Shown piece after piece: positions 35,801 through 44,962 of a stretch of 64,000 bases of DNA. The notes beneath the pieces were generated by a model. That model was given only the letters and a program-made list of their open reading frames with translations, was not told the origin of the DNA and ran no database searches. The DNA lies in assembly GCF_020733705.1 (NCBI RefSeq), contig NZ_JAJFZM010000001.1, positions 2,418,001 to 2,482,000 of the forward strand. Direction: 5' to 3'. Position numbers and translations under genes: made by a program. Every line of letters starts with the position of its first letter. Position 1 is the first letter of the stretch. Source of the stretch: Nocardia australiensis (lineage in GTDB: Bacteria > Actinomycetota > Actinomycetes > Mycobacteriales > Mycobacteriaceae).

Positions 35801-38800
35801 GGATCGCGAAGGTCAGAACGCGGCAGTCGAAGGGATCACACACGCACCGGACCTATTGGACCCCGCCGCGCATACACCGCCGACACCGCATGTGCCGACC
35901 CATCAGCCCGAGATCCGGCCCGCGCCGGAGGGCAAGGACGAGGGGCTGAACCTGGCCAGGATCCTGAAGGAGGGTGCGACGGTCTGGAAGAATCGCGAGC
36001 ACCTCCCGATTGTGGGCAAGCTTTCGGGCCGTGTTCCGGACGTCGCAGGCGATTTCGTGGCTCCACGCACCGGCGAAGGCGAAGAATATCGCTTCTGGGT
36101 GAAGGACGCCAATCCGGATCTGGTGCGCCAGACGATCACCGAACTGTTGGACGTCGAGGCAATGCCGCGAGACGAAGCGAAGGCGGTACTCGAGGACGCG
36201 CTCGGCGTCGCCGACGCACAGCAGCGTGAGCGAATTCTCGATGACATGCAGCGCTTCGGTCTGATCACCGAAAACGAGGCCAGGGCGCTGGAAAACGAAC
36301 ACCAGCAGCGCGAAAACGAACAGGCACAACCGCATCCGGAGCCCGATGGCCCGCCACCCGAGGGTGAGACACTGACGGAAACCGCGCACCGTCTCGGTAT
36401 CGAACTGACCGACGAAAGCCCGGAGGCGATCCGTCAGGCCCTCGACGAACACGAGTTCCGCACCCTGCGCGAGGCAGCCGCGATCGAGGGGCTCGCCGAC
36501 GCGGCCAAGCGACTCGACGAGGAACAAACCCGCCCGTACGTCATGCGCGATATGGGCACCGGAGCGCCGGAGCTATCGGGTCGCGATGGGACGCCACCCC
36601 GAGTGGTCGAAGGGGCGGATGCCCACCGTCGCACCGATGATGATGATGACGACTACTACGACTCCGACGCTCGACCCACCCGGGACCCCGATCCGGCAGG
36701 TCGACCGGTTCCGATCCTCGACGGGGTCAGCATCTTCGACGACAACCCGATGGGCCGGTTCCTCCGGGAATTGGTCACCGCCTTTGGTGGCGACCCTGGG
36801 CTACTTAACTACACCCCGGTCGGCAACGGCGCCGATCCGCTGCGCGAATGGGGCGATATCGGGTCCGGTAGCGAACTCGGCCGCGACCAGGGTCCGCGTG
36901 CATTCTTCGAAAACGCGCTGCGGCGCGACCAGCTCCGTGACGAGGTATCCACCTGGGCGCAGATGTTCGGCCGTGGCATCGGCGACGTGAACACCCCCCA
37001 CAAACTGGATACAACGTTGCGGCAACTGCGGGCTCAGAATGACGCTCGCGTGGCACGGGTCGCCGAATTCGCGGCGGCGGCCGAACCGCATCTGCGTACC
37101 GAGGCCGATAATCAGGAACCGGTCGGTGCGTCGCATGGTGATCAGGTCGCTCGGGTCCCGGCCGGCGAGGGGACGCCGGATCGGCTGCTGGTCATCGGTG
37201 GGCCGCTCGATCGAGCTGATGCGCTGGCCAGGGCGCTGGCCGACGATCCGGCATTGGCCGACGCGCTCAAACGCGGCGACGTCGAGATCGACTTTCGGGA
37301 AGTGCGGACGGACCGAAACGGCCATATCCATCTGGACCCGGTAGCCACACCGGAGGTCCACCACCATCGTGAAACGATCGATGGCCGGGACCTGACGGTG
37401 ACCATGGTTCGCGAGGGGGAGGGCCCGTGGCGACCGGTACAGGCACCGGTCGAAGCGCCCACCGTCCACCCGGACGAGGCGGGTGCGCGGGGCGAAGGCG
37501 CGCCGCCACGGGCCCGTGCCGATGTGGTCCGGGATATCGTCGATCTGGCGCGGGAACTCAATCTCGGTCCGGCGGCGCTGCACCTGGATAAGGTGCTCTC
37601 GACGATCCGGAACCTGATGCTGGACAACGCGGTTCGCGCCGGTCAGGCCGAGGGATTGGCCGATTTCGCGCGCACGATGAACGATATCCAAACCTTCAAC
37701 GACGTCAGTGCTGCCCGCAGCCGGCTCGCGGCCCGCCTCGGCCTTCCTGACTCGGAGGTGACGCCGCAGCGACTAGCGGACGCCCTGGCCGATGCGCCGC
37801 AGCGAAAAGCATTGCGCGAGCAGCAATTCAAAGACTTGGCCAAATATGCCAAGCAATTGCGTGATGTCGACCCGGCCGTGGTCAAGGCTGCCCGTGATCG
37901 GTTGGCGGTCGGTCTCGGTTTGGAAGATTCGAAGCCGCTGCAACCGTCGAAGATCAAGATCGATGACGTCGGGCGGGTGCGTCGCGGACTGGACGACAAC
38001 GGCCTCGACCCGCGGAAACTACAGAAGGTGATCGCCGATCTGGAAGGCGAAGGCAAACAGCGGCAAGTCCTCGACGCGCTCGCCGAATACACGAAGTCGC
38101 TTATCGACATCGACCCCTATTCTGATGTACCGCACGGTGATCACTCCGCCGATCCGCGGGCCGCAGGTGAACCACCCGTGCACGAGGTCGAAGCCGTGCG
38201 CGCACTGCGCGAGATCGTTGCCGAGGCATTGCACGGCGACGACCCACTCGGCTTGGGGAAGGTGATCGCGGAGCACCCCGGCCGCGCCGGCGGCGACCTA
38301 CAGGTCGACAACCGGCACGACAACCAGGCGCGACCGAACCCGCGGCGCGACTGGTCGCGGCTGGTCGGTGTCGATATCGCCGACGCCGACGATACGACGT
38401 TCCGTAAGGTCTACGAGGCCTACCGCGACGGAAATATCGAGAACCACGAGGGACTCACTCCCGCCCAGCTGACCGCTGAACTTGCCACCATCCGCGCCGA
38501 AATCCGGGCCAGGGCCGCGCAGATCAGAGCTCTCGCCGACCTCGTCAAAGAGCTCTACGGGACCCCGGAAGTACTGCTGGCCGGGCCGGACGCGCCGAAA
38601 CTTGTTGCCCCGGTGGGCGGCACGGACAATGGTGAGCCGACACCGCCTGCCAAGCCATATGGGGCGGAATCGGTCCCACCACAACGAGATTCACCGGTCG
38701 CCGCCGGGCCGCCGCGCCAAGATTCCGTGAACTCAGAGGCCCAGCAACGCGGCAAGCCGGATTCTGAGACCTCACAACCAGCAGATTCCGAGCACAAGCA

Positions 38801-41800
38801 ACCTCGTAAGCCGGAATCTGAACCCCGGCAGCCTGATTCGCCGGATGACGATCCGGCTGTGCCGTTGCGGCCGCCGCGCCCCGAGAGCGACGATGTGGCG
38901 ACTGTGGAACTCCCCCGGCCGGAGTCGGAGGACGGGACGGGTGCTCCAGAGCAGGGGCGTCCGGGGCTGGACGCCGAGGCGGATGCTTTCGATCAGCGGA
39001 TGCGTCAAGAGCATGCGGCCGCGCTGCGGCGTAATCAAGAGTGGTACGAGGAACAGATGCGTCGGCTCGGACTTGCGCCAGGAGCGGACGGCACCTTTTC
39101 GAGCCCTGAAGAAGTGGCACCACAACGAGATTCGGCACAATCACGGCCGGAAGAGACGGATTCACGCTCGGACTGGAAGCGGCGTATGGATGCCGAACAG
39201 GACGAGTGGACCGCGCGAATGCGGGCCGATCTCGACGAATGGGTCGCCCGAATGCGCGGTGGCAAGGCGGCGCAGGAGTTGGCGGGGGTGCGCCAGACCG
39301 TCGAGGACGGCTTGGATGTCATCCATCGGCAGACCCGCGAACAGCTCGATGCCCTGCGGCAGCTCAACGAAGACTTCTTCGCGGACTCGGCGCGACGGGC
39401 GGGCCTGGAAGACCTTGTCCTGGAGCCGGATAATGCCGATCCGAGGCCCGACGGACCGGATTTCGAGAACGCGAAGCGTCGGATCGATGAACTGGTTGCC
39501 GCGGCGTTGGCGGAGAATCGTCGCGCCCACGAGGCAGCCCTTCGAGCGCTGGACGAGTCGCAACAACCGACCCAACCACCGGTTCGCGACGTCGATCCGG
39601 ATTCTGGTGCCGCGCACAATGATCCATTGCGCAACCTCGAGGAAACGAGAGGCGGAGCCGAGGCCGGTTTCGACGAGTCGCAGCGCCGGATCGAGCAATG
39701 GCACGCGGAAGCGTTGGCCGCGAACCAGCGTCGCTTCGAGCAACTACGCCGCTGGCTGGATGCCGATCAACCACCCGGCTGGCCCGACGACGAGAACGGC
39801 TCAGGTGCACCCCGCCCGGCACCGACCCCACCTGACCGCCCGGGCTCGAACGGCGAAGCGCGCCAAGAACCCGCCGCCGAACCGGTACCGGATAACGATG
39901 CGGGAGGGGGCAAACCTCCGCCCGAGGACCCGCCGGCGCCGCGTCCGGAGGAGCCAGGTGAGGCTGGGGATTCGGGTCGACGCGATCAGACTGCTAACCC
40001 AGAGGAGTCAGGTAGGTCTGAGGGACCAAGCGTATCGAAGCCACCCGGCTCGCGGGAATCCGATTCGGCGCAGCAGGATTCACGTCGTGACGATGGGGCG
40101 GTTGCGCCGGACGCGGATCCGCTGACTCCGGAGGCACGGGCCGAACTCGAGCGATTGCGGGTCGAGCGCGCCGATGCGGTTGCGGCGCGGGAAGAGTTGC
40201 GCGATATACGCAAGATCCGCGCTGAGCGACTGCCGGTCGATGTCGACACCGATCTCACGCCGGGCCGTCGCATGGAGGAAACGTTCGAGAACCTGCGTAA
40301 TCAGACGATGCGCGTCGAGGATATGCGGCGCAGGCACGCGGAGATCGACGCACTCGAACGAACGGCCGAAGCCGTCAATGAGGCCGACGCGAAGGTGACG
40401 CGGCTCGATGACGCGATCGCGGCGATCGAACTGTCGGGCACGCCCGAGGCCGCGCACGCCGCGCTGGTCGGTGAGCGTGCGGCGCTGGTGTCGGAGCGGG
40501 AATTCTGGCGCGCCAAGCGCGATGATCGAGCCTCGCGCTTCGGTGTTCGCGATCCGGATCGCGCACTGAGCCACGACAATCTGGAGCCGACGCTGCAACG
40601 CCTCAGCGGCGAGATCGTCGGCACCAGAGAGGTTCCCGGTACCGGCGACGAAGCACCGAGACAAACAGCGGAACTGGTCGGATCGACCGAACGCGCGCAG
40701 CGTGAAGCACAGATCTTCAAACTTCAGGACGCCGCAGAGCAGTTCAATGAAGCGGATCTGGCTCTCGCCGAACATGATCGGCGCATTGCCGCGCTCGAGG
40801 ACGCGAACGTCGGCACGCATCAACCACTGTCGGATTCGGTGCGTGCCGAGCTCGAACGTCTCGGCCGTGAACGCGCCGCCGAGGTGTTGGCCGTAAAGCC
40901 TTGGCGGGCAATGCGAGACGATCTGGCCAGGCGACTTCGAGTGGACACCGACGAGCTCGACCACGCCGGAATAGACGAGACTCTCGAGAAGGCCGCGAAC
41001 CGCACTGTGCGCGCCGATGAGGTCCCCGAGCGTGGGCGGCAATTGAAGCTGCTGCGTGAGGCCGCGGAACATGTCAACCAGGCGGAAAACAGGATCGCCC
41101 GAATCCAGGACCGGATGGCCGAATTGGCCGGTGCCGGTCACGATCTGATCGACGGGGCGGGAGCCCGGCGGATCACCGATCGGGTCGGTCTCATCGACGG
41201 CGAGAACTCGGTGATCATTGTCGTGGCGCCACGGGGGACGCTGGAACATCCCCGTGCGGGCCACGACGCGGCGCTCACCGATGCACTACAGCGCAGTTCC
41301 GCAGTGGCACAGGCGATCACGAGGCCGGGGACGCGGGTCGAGTTCCATGAGATCGTTGCCGAACGCGACGTACCGGTGCGGACCAAGGAAATCGATCCGC
41401 CGCAGGTGCGTCAGCACCGGACTTCGATCGGACGCGCCGGCATGCGACGCATCGATTCGACGCTGTGGCAGGACGGTGCGGGCAAATGGCACCCGGTTGA
41501 TCCGACCAGGCCGGACTGGTCGACCAATCGCAATGGTCCGAGGGTGCCGGGCGAGTTCAAGCCCCGGGATCTGCCGGAGGGTGTCAGCGGTTGGGCCAGC
41601 GATCCGTTCCAGGCATCGGTCGTCGATCCGTTCTTCGACCATCCGGCCGGAGCGCTCGACGAGGCGCTGCTACCTCGTGTCCCGGGCGGTGCCCCGGCTG
41701 ATCCCGGCATCCCCACCTACGAAGGGCCGATGCCGGGTGTCTTCTACAACACGATGCGACTCATCCTGGAGTCGGCGAAACTGTCCGGGTTCACCTGGTT

Positions 41801-44285
41801 CGGTGACAGCGACCATCCGGGACGAATCCGGCCGAGGTTCAAGGGGCACCCGTGGTCCCGGGCGCGGCGCACTGACGTGCAGCCGATGGCGCGCGAATGG
41901 TCGCCGCAGGATCGGGTGCCCGACCGGGGCGAGTTGTCCGACCAGTTCAAACAGCGTCAAGCCGACGACCGGGCGGACTGGGCGCGGGTGCAGGAGTGGG
42001 CCGACACGCAGTACCAGCACCATCGTGCCGGCGACGCTGATATCGCCGCCATCGCCGATAAACTCGCCGCGAATCCGGCTTCGGGCGGCGCGGCCCGCGC
42101 GGTGCGTGCGGCCGAACTCGTCGATCGGATCGCTCGCCGAATCGGCAATGGCGGCGACCTCGATCGGATCATCGACGAACTGACCGGCGGCCTGCGCGAC
42201 GAAAAGCCGGGCGACGCGGCACGTTTGGCCGACCATGTCCGAGACGAGCTGGGACGCGTCGACCTCGACCGGCCCGAACTCGTGCGCGAGGTGGCCGACC
42301 GGCTGGACAACGCCGTTCCCGGGTTCACCCGCGCGGAGATCGAACAAATCAAGAACCACCTCATGCGGGATCGGCATCTGGTGAACGGCACCGACGGTGT
42401 AATTCGGCGGCGCCCGCTCGATGCGGTCGCCGATGTCGCCGAAGCCTGGCATCGCCTCATCGAGGGGGACCCGCTCCCGCAAGACATCCTGCTACTACAG
42501 GATGCCCTCGCCGAATTGAACTTCCTGCGCGACAACCCGATTGCCACCTGGCGTGACGCAAACCAGCACGCCATCCGACTCGGCTTCGACTGGAACACCG
42601 ACCGGCCACCCCTGACCGGATGGCGCGCCGGCGTCAAGTACGCCCCACCGGCCATCGTTCGCGAAAGCCCGCTACCGCCCCGCCGCGACCCCAGCACGCG
42701 CCCTGATGCCCCGAACCCGCCATCCAGCAATCGTCGACTGCCCACCGGACAAGACCCGAATGCTGAAGCCGACAAGCTACTCTCGCATCCGGATGGCGAG
42801 AGCCCGAATGCCGAGCAGCGGCGACCCGAGTCACCGGATGATATGGCGACAAAGCTGGTGGGTAGGCCGGAGGGTGCCGACGAGCCGACGGTTGAGGTGC
42901 CGCCGCGTTCGGATGACGGTGGCACGAATACCGGTACAGATGGGGCGAACTCGGGTCGAGTCGCAGGTCAGCGGCCGGGCGGTGCGGCACGGCCTGATAA
43001 TGACGGCGGCCAGGAGCCACCTGAGACGCCGACGAACCTCGGCGACGACCACCAACGTGCCGAATTGCCTGGTCCGTCGCTACGCTCGCACATCCCACAT
43101 ATTCCCAGGGACTACGACTTCGACCTGCCCGACCCGATCCGCATGGATCCGCATGGTCCCCTGCCGCAGCCGCAGCCGCAGCAGCCTCCGACACCCCCGC
43201 AGCCCCTGAGACCGCCGGCAACTCCGCCGGAGCCCCCGGTTCCGCCAACACCACCACCGAACCCTCCGGCTCCGCCATGTCCGCCGATCCCGCATCCACC
43301 GGTGCCGCATCCGCCGAACCCGCAGTTGCCGGAGCCGCCGGTTCCCCCGACACTGCCGAGGCCTCCGGAGTTGCCGCATTTCCCATTTTTGCCCGATATT
43401 CCACGGTTACCGGCGGCCCCTGTGCTGCCGGAGTTTCCGGCTCCGCCGTCGGGTTCGTGGCCATCGGTGCCGCCGACGCTGCCCGGGGCGCCGGGGTTGC
43501 CTGATGTGCCGTTGCCACCGGAGCGCCCGTGGGCACCGGGTGTGATGCGGCCTGCGCTGCCGGAGGTTCCGTTGTCACCGTCTGACCCGGGAGCAGCGGC
43601 GCAGTACCCGCCCCCGTCGGCCGGTTCGCGCGCGGACACACCGGTGCCGCCTGCTGAAGCGCCGGTGTCGCCGCGCTATCCCGAGTCGCCGGACAGGCAT
43701 GACGCACAGCGACCGCGATGGTCGGGGTATTCGCAGCCCAGCAATCCGCAATCCAGCTGGCCTGCGACGGATTCGACAAGCTCGGGCGCGCCGGGACAGG
43801 GGCCCCCGCCTATCGGCGGGAATCCGGCGCCGAGCAATGGCGGCCGAGGCAATGGCCGTCGTACCAATCATTCCGAAAACGGCAGCGGCAATAGCATTTT
43901 CGTGCGCCCATTCACCGGCTTCGGGGTGCTGGCCAACTTCGATCCGGCCACCGGCGCACTGCGCGCCATCCCAGCCGACACCGGACCGCTAGGTGGCATC
44001 TACGGTGACCTGGGCGAACTCCCGGTGGTGTTCTACCGAGACAGCGCTGGGCTTGCCCTACGCATCGGTGACCGGTCCATCGACCTCGACGGCCCGGTCA
44101 CCGTCGAGTGGACCCCGGCCGAGCACCGCTACACCCTTTTCACCATCACGGTCGCGGGCACCGCCGCCGCCCAATTGACCTACCGCTCACTCCCACCCGA
44201 AATGGATCTCGGCCTGTTGATCCGCGATGTCCTAGCCGACCCGACCCGCCGCACCGGCATTTTCACCGCTAGCCACCCCGGGTAA
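32814..44285 (+). CDS. Giant multidomain T7SS-associated protein 1 (3823 residues)
   Basis: Residues 1-310 form the helical N-terminal region of CpnT/WXG100-type toxins (KWLEWVAGSDWPAGDPDG, then WSGAAEDLRDI), with hydrophobic stretches near 107-150 and 212-275. Residues 358-506 are Gly/Asp/Asn-rich with RAGD repeats, then about 400 disordered acidic residues. From about 910 to 1918 come modules shared with giant protein 2: SMSAEQRRLVIDVAGEEVPL, EEYRFWVKDANPDLVR, RAFFENALRRDQLRDE, LLVIGGPLDRADALARALAD and FRKVYEAYRDGNIE. Coiled coils occupy about 2063-2316 and 2440-2773. A second copy of the LVVI-type module is at 2780-2893, and a helical region (EIEQIKNHLMRDRHLV) near 3200. A Pro-rich tract (3436-3610) leads to a 130-residue beta-rich C-terminal domain of unknown type. 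I see no toxin active site. Third gene of operon 1. Confidence 0.85.
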   Translation: MAELPGYLKWLEWVAGSDWPAGDPDGMWGMSKDWSGAAEDLRDIVGDIRIAKVASMAAYQSGDGIDKIVEEFDGYITGPNSLEALAGDLDKMAEAANSVGTEIEYGQLMMITSLGLLAAEITIAWIFPPTAPAEVAVATIATRAAIRILAKRIMDKIVEIVAKLLGRRLAEFLVRHVAIDTVLGTVQDLGIQGYQVAAGHRKAVDWNQVKVTAISSAVGAGIASPLGEKLGKVLENKIPGMSTWLRGMIVGSVAGGAGAMGGFGASIGVQFWDTWHADGGGWDKAVEGLENTEFDPRMLTAGVTNGAMSGANRGLADSFYQSRHPEWYRPSGSPADPDSLARTGFRPDAVAPGVGDGSSVNGNGAGLPHGAGDGSVRGSGATAHGGGDGADARGNSNGAGAGEHSTNGHAGEDGSSNGRGGDGVGRSGDDGSAAGRAGDAAGHDGSAGGRAGDAAGHGDSGAGTGERAGDAAGNGAGDGGANGRAGDGADGTGDGSSNGRQAVDASRSDQPAVQQNSAQNHDDGTGHGERVPESERTTVAAQAGPPQARADAVSTGSDQSPVSNGATTLTGADHSPVSSGGADGVRAPGDTPPPPVASNSAPASGPAQTGAEVRNGAQPGPRAGTPGDVRPNAGTSAEVARGEHARPQAGSEAGPGESRAGIPENRAGTPDGHNGADARASADRARAGDPQLAGMRRGDSSVHAENHTRAVEPTVRSHDDTVDRSPASSDAPMIDRPNGQQVGEPAIGRDQAETTTVRRDSADPETSEPPRPDQDTSRPSRSADESDGRDRAAQTDDGSQREGTGRRDSGADTRGRAGDLGGGTPQDRGRGEDGADTNQGRRVDDDAERTQRPDSAVPEHHAPAVEVGGGSKEPPSEPPAPPAPDGPGEGSDPNAHPDRGAGELPVIEPTDISMSAEQRRLVIDVAGEEVPLHVAREGENQWKVVPDERGTPTRPDDSEPPQRSQLLRRAWERVRDKMYVRGYVGDYPKYPSGSGQDREGQNAAVEGITHAPDLLDPAAHTPPTPHVPTHQPEIRPAPEGKDEGLNLARILKEGATVWKNREHLPIVGKLSGRVPDVAGDFVAPRTGEGEEYRFWVKDANPDLVRQTITELLDVEAMPRDEAKAVLEDALGVADAQQRERILDDMQRFGLITENEARALENEHQQRENEQAQPHPEPDGPPPEGETLTETAHRLGIELTDESPEAIRQALDEHEFRTLREAAAIEGLADAAKRLDEEQTRPYVMRDMGTGAPELSGRDGTPPRVVEGADAHRRTDDDDDDYYDSDARPTRDPDPAGRPVPILDGVSIFDDNPMGRFLRELVTAFGGDPGLLNYTPVGNGADPLREWGDIGSGSELGRDQGPRAFFENALRRDQLRDEVSTWAQMFGRGIGDVNTPHKLDTTLRQLRAQNDARVARVAEFAAAAEPHLRTEADNQEPVGASHGDQVARVPAGEGTPDRLLVIGGPLDRADALARALADDPALADALKRGDVEIDFREVRTDRNGHIHLDPVATPEVHHHRETIDGRDLTVTMVREGEGPWRPVQAPVEAPTVHPDEAGARGEGAPPRARADVVRDIVDLARELNLGPAALHLDKVLSTIRNLMLDNAVRAGQAEGLADFARTMNDIQTFNDVSAARSRLAARLGLPDSEVTPQRLADALADAPQRKALREQQFKDLAKYAKQLRDVDPAVVKAARDRLAVGLGLEDSKPLQPSKIKIDDVGRVRRGLDDNGLDPRKLQKVIADLEGEGKQRQVLDALAEYTKSLIDIDPYSDVPHGDHSADPRAAGEPPVHEVEAVRALREIVAEALHGDDPLGLGKVIAEHPGRAGGDLQVDNRHDNQARPNPRRDWSRLVGVDIADADDTTFRKVYEAYRDGNIENHEGLTPAQLTAELATIRAEIRARAAQIRALADLVKELYGTPEVLLAGPDAPKLVAPVGGTDNGEPTPPAKPYGAESVPPQRDSPVAAGPPRQDSVNSEAQQRGKPDSETSQPADSEHKQPRKPESEPRQPDSPDDDPAVPLRPPRPESDDVATVELPRPESEDGTGAPEQGRPGLDAEADAFDQRMRQEHAAALRRNQEWYEEQMRRLGLAPGADGTFSSPEEVAPQRDSAQSRPEETDSRSDWKRRMDAEQDEWTARMRADLDEWVARMRGGKAAQELAGVRQTVEDGLDVIHRQTREQLDALRQLNEDFFADSARRAGLEDLVLEPDNADPRPDGPDFENAKRRIDELVAAALAENRRAHEAALRALDESQQPTQPPVRDVDPDSGAAHNDPLRNLEETRGGAEAGFDESQRRIEQWHAEALAANQRRFEQLRRWLDADQPPGWPDDENGSGAPRPAPTPPDRPGSNGEARQEPAAEPVPDNDAGGGKPPPEDPPAPRPEEPGEAGDSGRRDQTANPEESGRSEGPSVSKPPGSRESDSAQQDSRRDDGAVAPDADPLTPEARAELERLRVERADAVAAREELRDIRKIRAERLPVDVDTDLTPGRRMEETFENLRNQTMRVEDMRRRHAEIDALERTAEAVNEADAKVTRLDDAIAAIELSGTPEAAHAALVGERAALVSEREFWRAKRDDRASRFGVRDPDRALSHDNLEPTLQRLSGEIVGTREVPGTGDEAPRQTAELVGSTERAQREAQIFKLQDAAEQFNEADLALAEHDRRIAALEDANVGTHQPLSDSVRAELERLGRERAAEVLAVKPWRAMRDDLARRLRVDTDELDHAGIDETLEKAANRTVRADEVPERGRQLKLLREAAEHVNQAENRIARIQDRMAELAGAGHDLIDGAGARRITDRVGLIDGENSVIIVVAPRGTLEHPRAGHDAALTDALQRSSAVAQAITRPGTRVEFHEIVAERDVPVRTKEIDPPQVRQHRTSIGRAGMRRIDSTLWQDGAGKWHPVDPTRPDWSTNRNGPRVPGEFKPRDLPEGVSGWASDPFQASVVDPFFDHPAGALDEALLPRVPGGAPADPGIPTYEGPMPGVFYNTMRLILESAKLSGFTWFGDSDHPGRIRPRFKGHPWSRARRTDVQPMAREWSPQDRVPDRGELSDQFKQRQADDRADWARVQEWADTQYQHHRAGDADIAAIADKLAANPASGGAARAVRAAELVDRIARRIGNGGDLDRIIDELTGGLRDEKPGDAARLADHVRDELGRVDLDRPELVREVADRLDNAVPGFTRAEIEQIKNHLMRDRHLVNGTDGVIRRRPLDAVADVAEAWHRLIEGDPLPQDILLLQDALAELNFLRDNPIATWRDANQHAIRLGFDWNTDRPPLTGWRAGVKYAPPAIVRESPLPPRRDPSTRPDAPNPPSSNRRLPTGQDPNAEADKLLSHPDGESPNAEQRRPESPDDMATKLVGRPEGADEPTVEVPPRSDDGGTNTGTDGANSGRVAGQRPGGAARPDNDGGQEPPETPTNLGDDHQRAELPGPSLRSHIPHIPRDYDFDLPDPIRMDPHGPLPQPQPQQPPTPPQPLRPPATPPEPPVPPTPPPNPPAPPCPPIPHPPVPHPPNPQLPEPPVPPTLPRPPELPHFPFLPDIPRLPAAPVLPEFPAPPSGSWPSVPPTLPGAPGLPDVPLPPERPWAPGVMRPALPEVPLSPSDPGAAAQYPPPSAGSRADTPVPPAEAPVSPRYPESPDRHDAQRPRWSGYSQPSNPQSSWPATDSTSSGAPGQGPPPIGGNPAPSNGGRGNGRRTNHSENGSGNSIFVRPFTGFGVLANFDPATGALRAIPADTGPLGGIYGDLGELPVVFYRDSAGLALRIGDRSIDLDGPVTVEWTPAEHRYTLFTITVAGTAAAQLTYRSLPPEMDLGLLIRDVLADPTRRTGIFTASHPG
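34115..34290 (+). repeat. Low-complexity RAGD repeat inside giant gene 1
   Basis: About four units of 12-17 codons, each opening GRAGDAAG or GRAGDG, joined by Gly/Asp/Ser-rich spacers. The repeat is imperfect at the DNA level. Confidence 0.65.
43120..43640 (+). repeat. Proline-rich tract inside giant gene 1
   Basis: About 175 codons, over 40% proline, in PxPxPP and PPxPP runs (PQPQPQQPPTPPQPLRPP). It separates the helical body from the C-terminal domain and could act as a rigid linker through the cell wall. The complementary strand reads as a Gly-rich protein but this is a shadow. Confidence 0.65.
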
Positions 44286-44316
44286 TGTACCCGCATATCA
44301 AATGGGGAGGTCAACA

Positions 44317-44868
44317 GTGAATTCTCAATACCGCTACGACGATGGCGCACAGGGCAACCCCCGGGCCGGTTATCCGCAATCCGCTCAGCGAAGTCTGAAC
44401 GGGAATCCACCACCCAGCAGGGTCACTGCCATCGCTGCCGGGGTCTTGGCAGCCATTGCCGGTGTACTTGCCATCGCCGGAACCATCATCTCGATAGCTA
44501 TCGTCGCCGACGTCAGCAATGACGAGCACGTCGCCAGCGATCTCCCCGATCTCAGTGGAGTGCTCATCGTGTTGTTCGCCTTGTTCGCCGTGCTGGCGGG
44601 GACTGCGGGGCTGATGTATCTCCTTGGCGCACTATTGCTTTTCGCGCGCAAGACCGCAGGCCGGGTCCTCGTGATCATCGCGTCGGTACTCGGAGTGGCC
44701 GGCAGTTTCGTTGGCTTCGGACAAGATCCGAATATCGGTAGAATCGCTGTGCTGGCGTTCTGTGTGGTGACTCTCGTGCTCGCCGCTGTTCCGTCGACCG
44801 GTCGATGGATCGCGGCAGGCAAGCACCCGCCGCATCAGCAGGCGGGCAGTTACCTGCCGCACCCGTAG
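44317..44868 (+). CDS. Four-helix membrane protein next to giant gene 1
   Basis: A 183-residue protein: a polar N-terminus of about 35 residues, then four hydrophobic segments near residues 37-60, 75-108 (probably two), and 115-150, and a short polar tail rich in His and Pro. I chose the GTG at 44317, which has GGGGAGG six bases upstream; a start at 44302 has none. It begins 31 bases after giant gene 1 and is probably co-transcribed. It may be an immunity-type or accessory membrane protein; no family recognised. Confidence 0.7.
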   Translation: MNSQYRYDDGAQGNPRAGYPQSAQRSLNGNPPPSRVTAIAAGVLAAIAGVLAIAGTIISIAIVADVSNDEHVASDLPDLSGVLIVLFALFAVLAGTAGLMYLLGALLLFARKTAGRVLVIIASVLGVAGSFVGFGQDPNIGRIAVLAFCVVTLVLAAVPSTGRWIAAGKHPPHQQAGSYLPHP

Positions 44869-44962
44869 CGCCGATACACGCGGGACGGCGTCGTCATTCT
44901 TCGTCGAAGCCCCTCGAGAAGCAATGGCCAGGCCGAAACCTTTGGGTGTTGAATAAATCTCG

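Noticed and set aside
33892..35843. Long minus-strand frames opposite giant gene 1 (up to 564 codons)
   Set aside because: Shadows of a low-complexity, high-GC coding region; Arg/His-rich or Gly/Val-rich with no domain.
43112..43639. Minus-strand Gly-rich PE-PGRS-like frame
   Set aside because: It is the complement of the Pro-rich tract of giant gene 1 and has no ribosome binding site.
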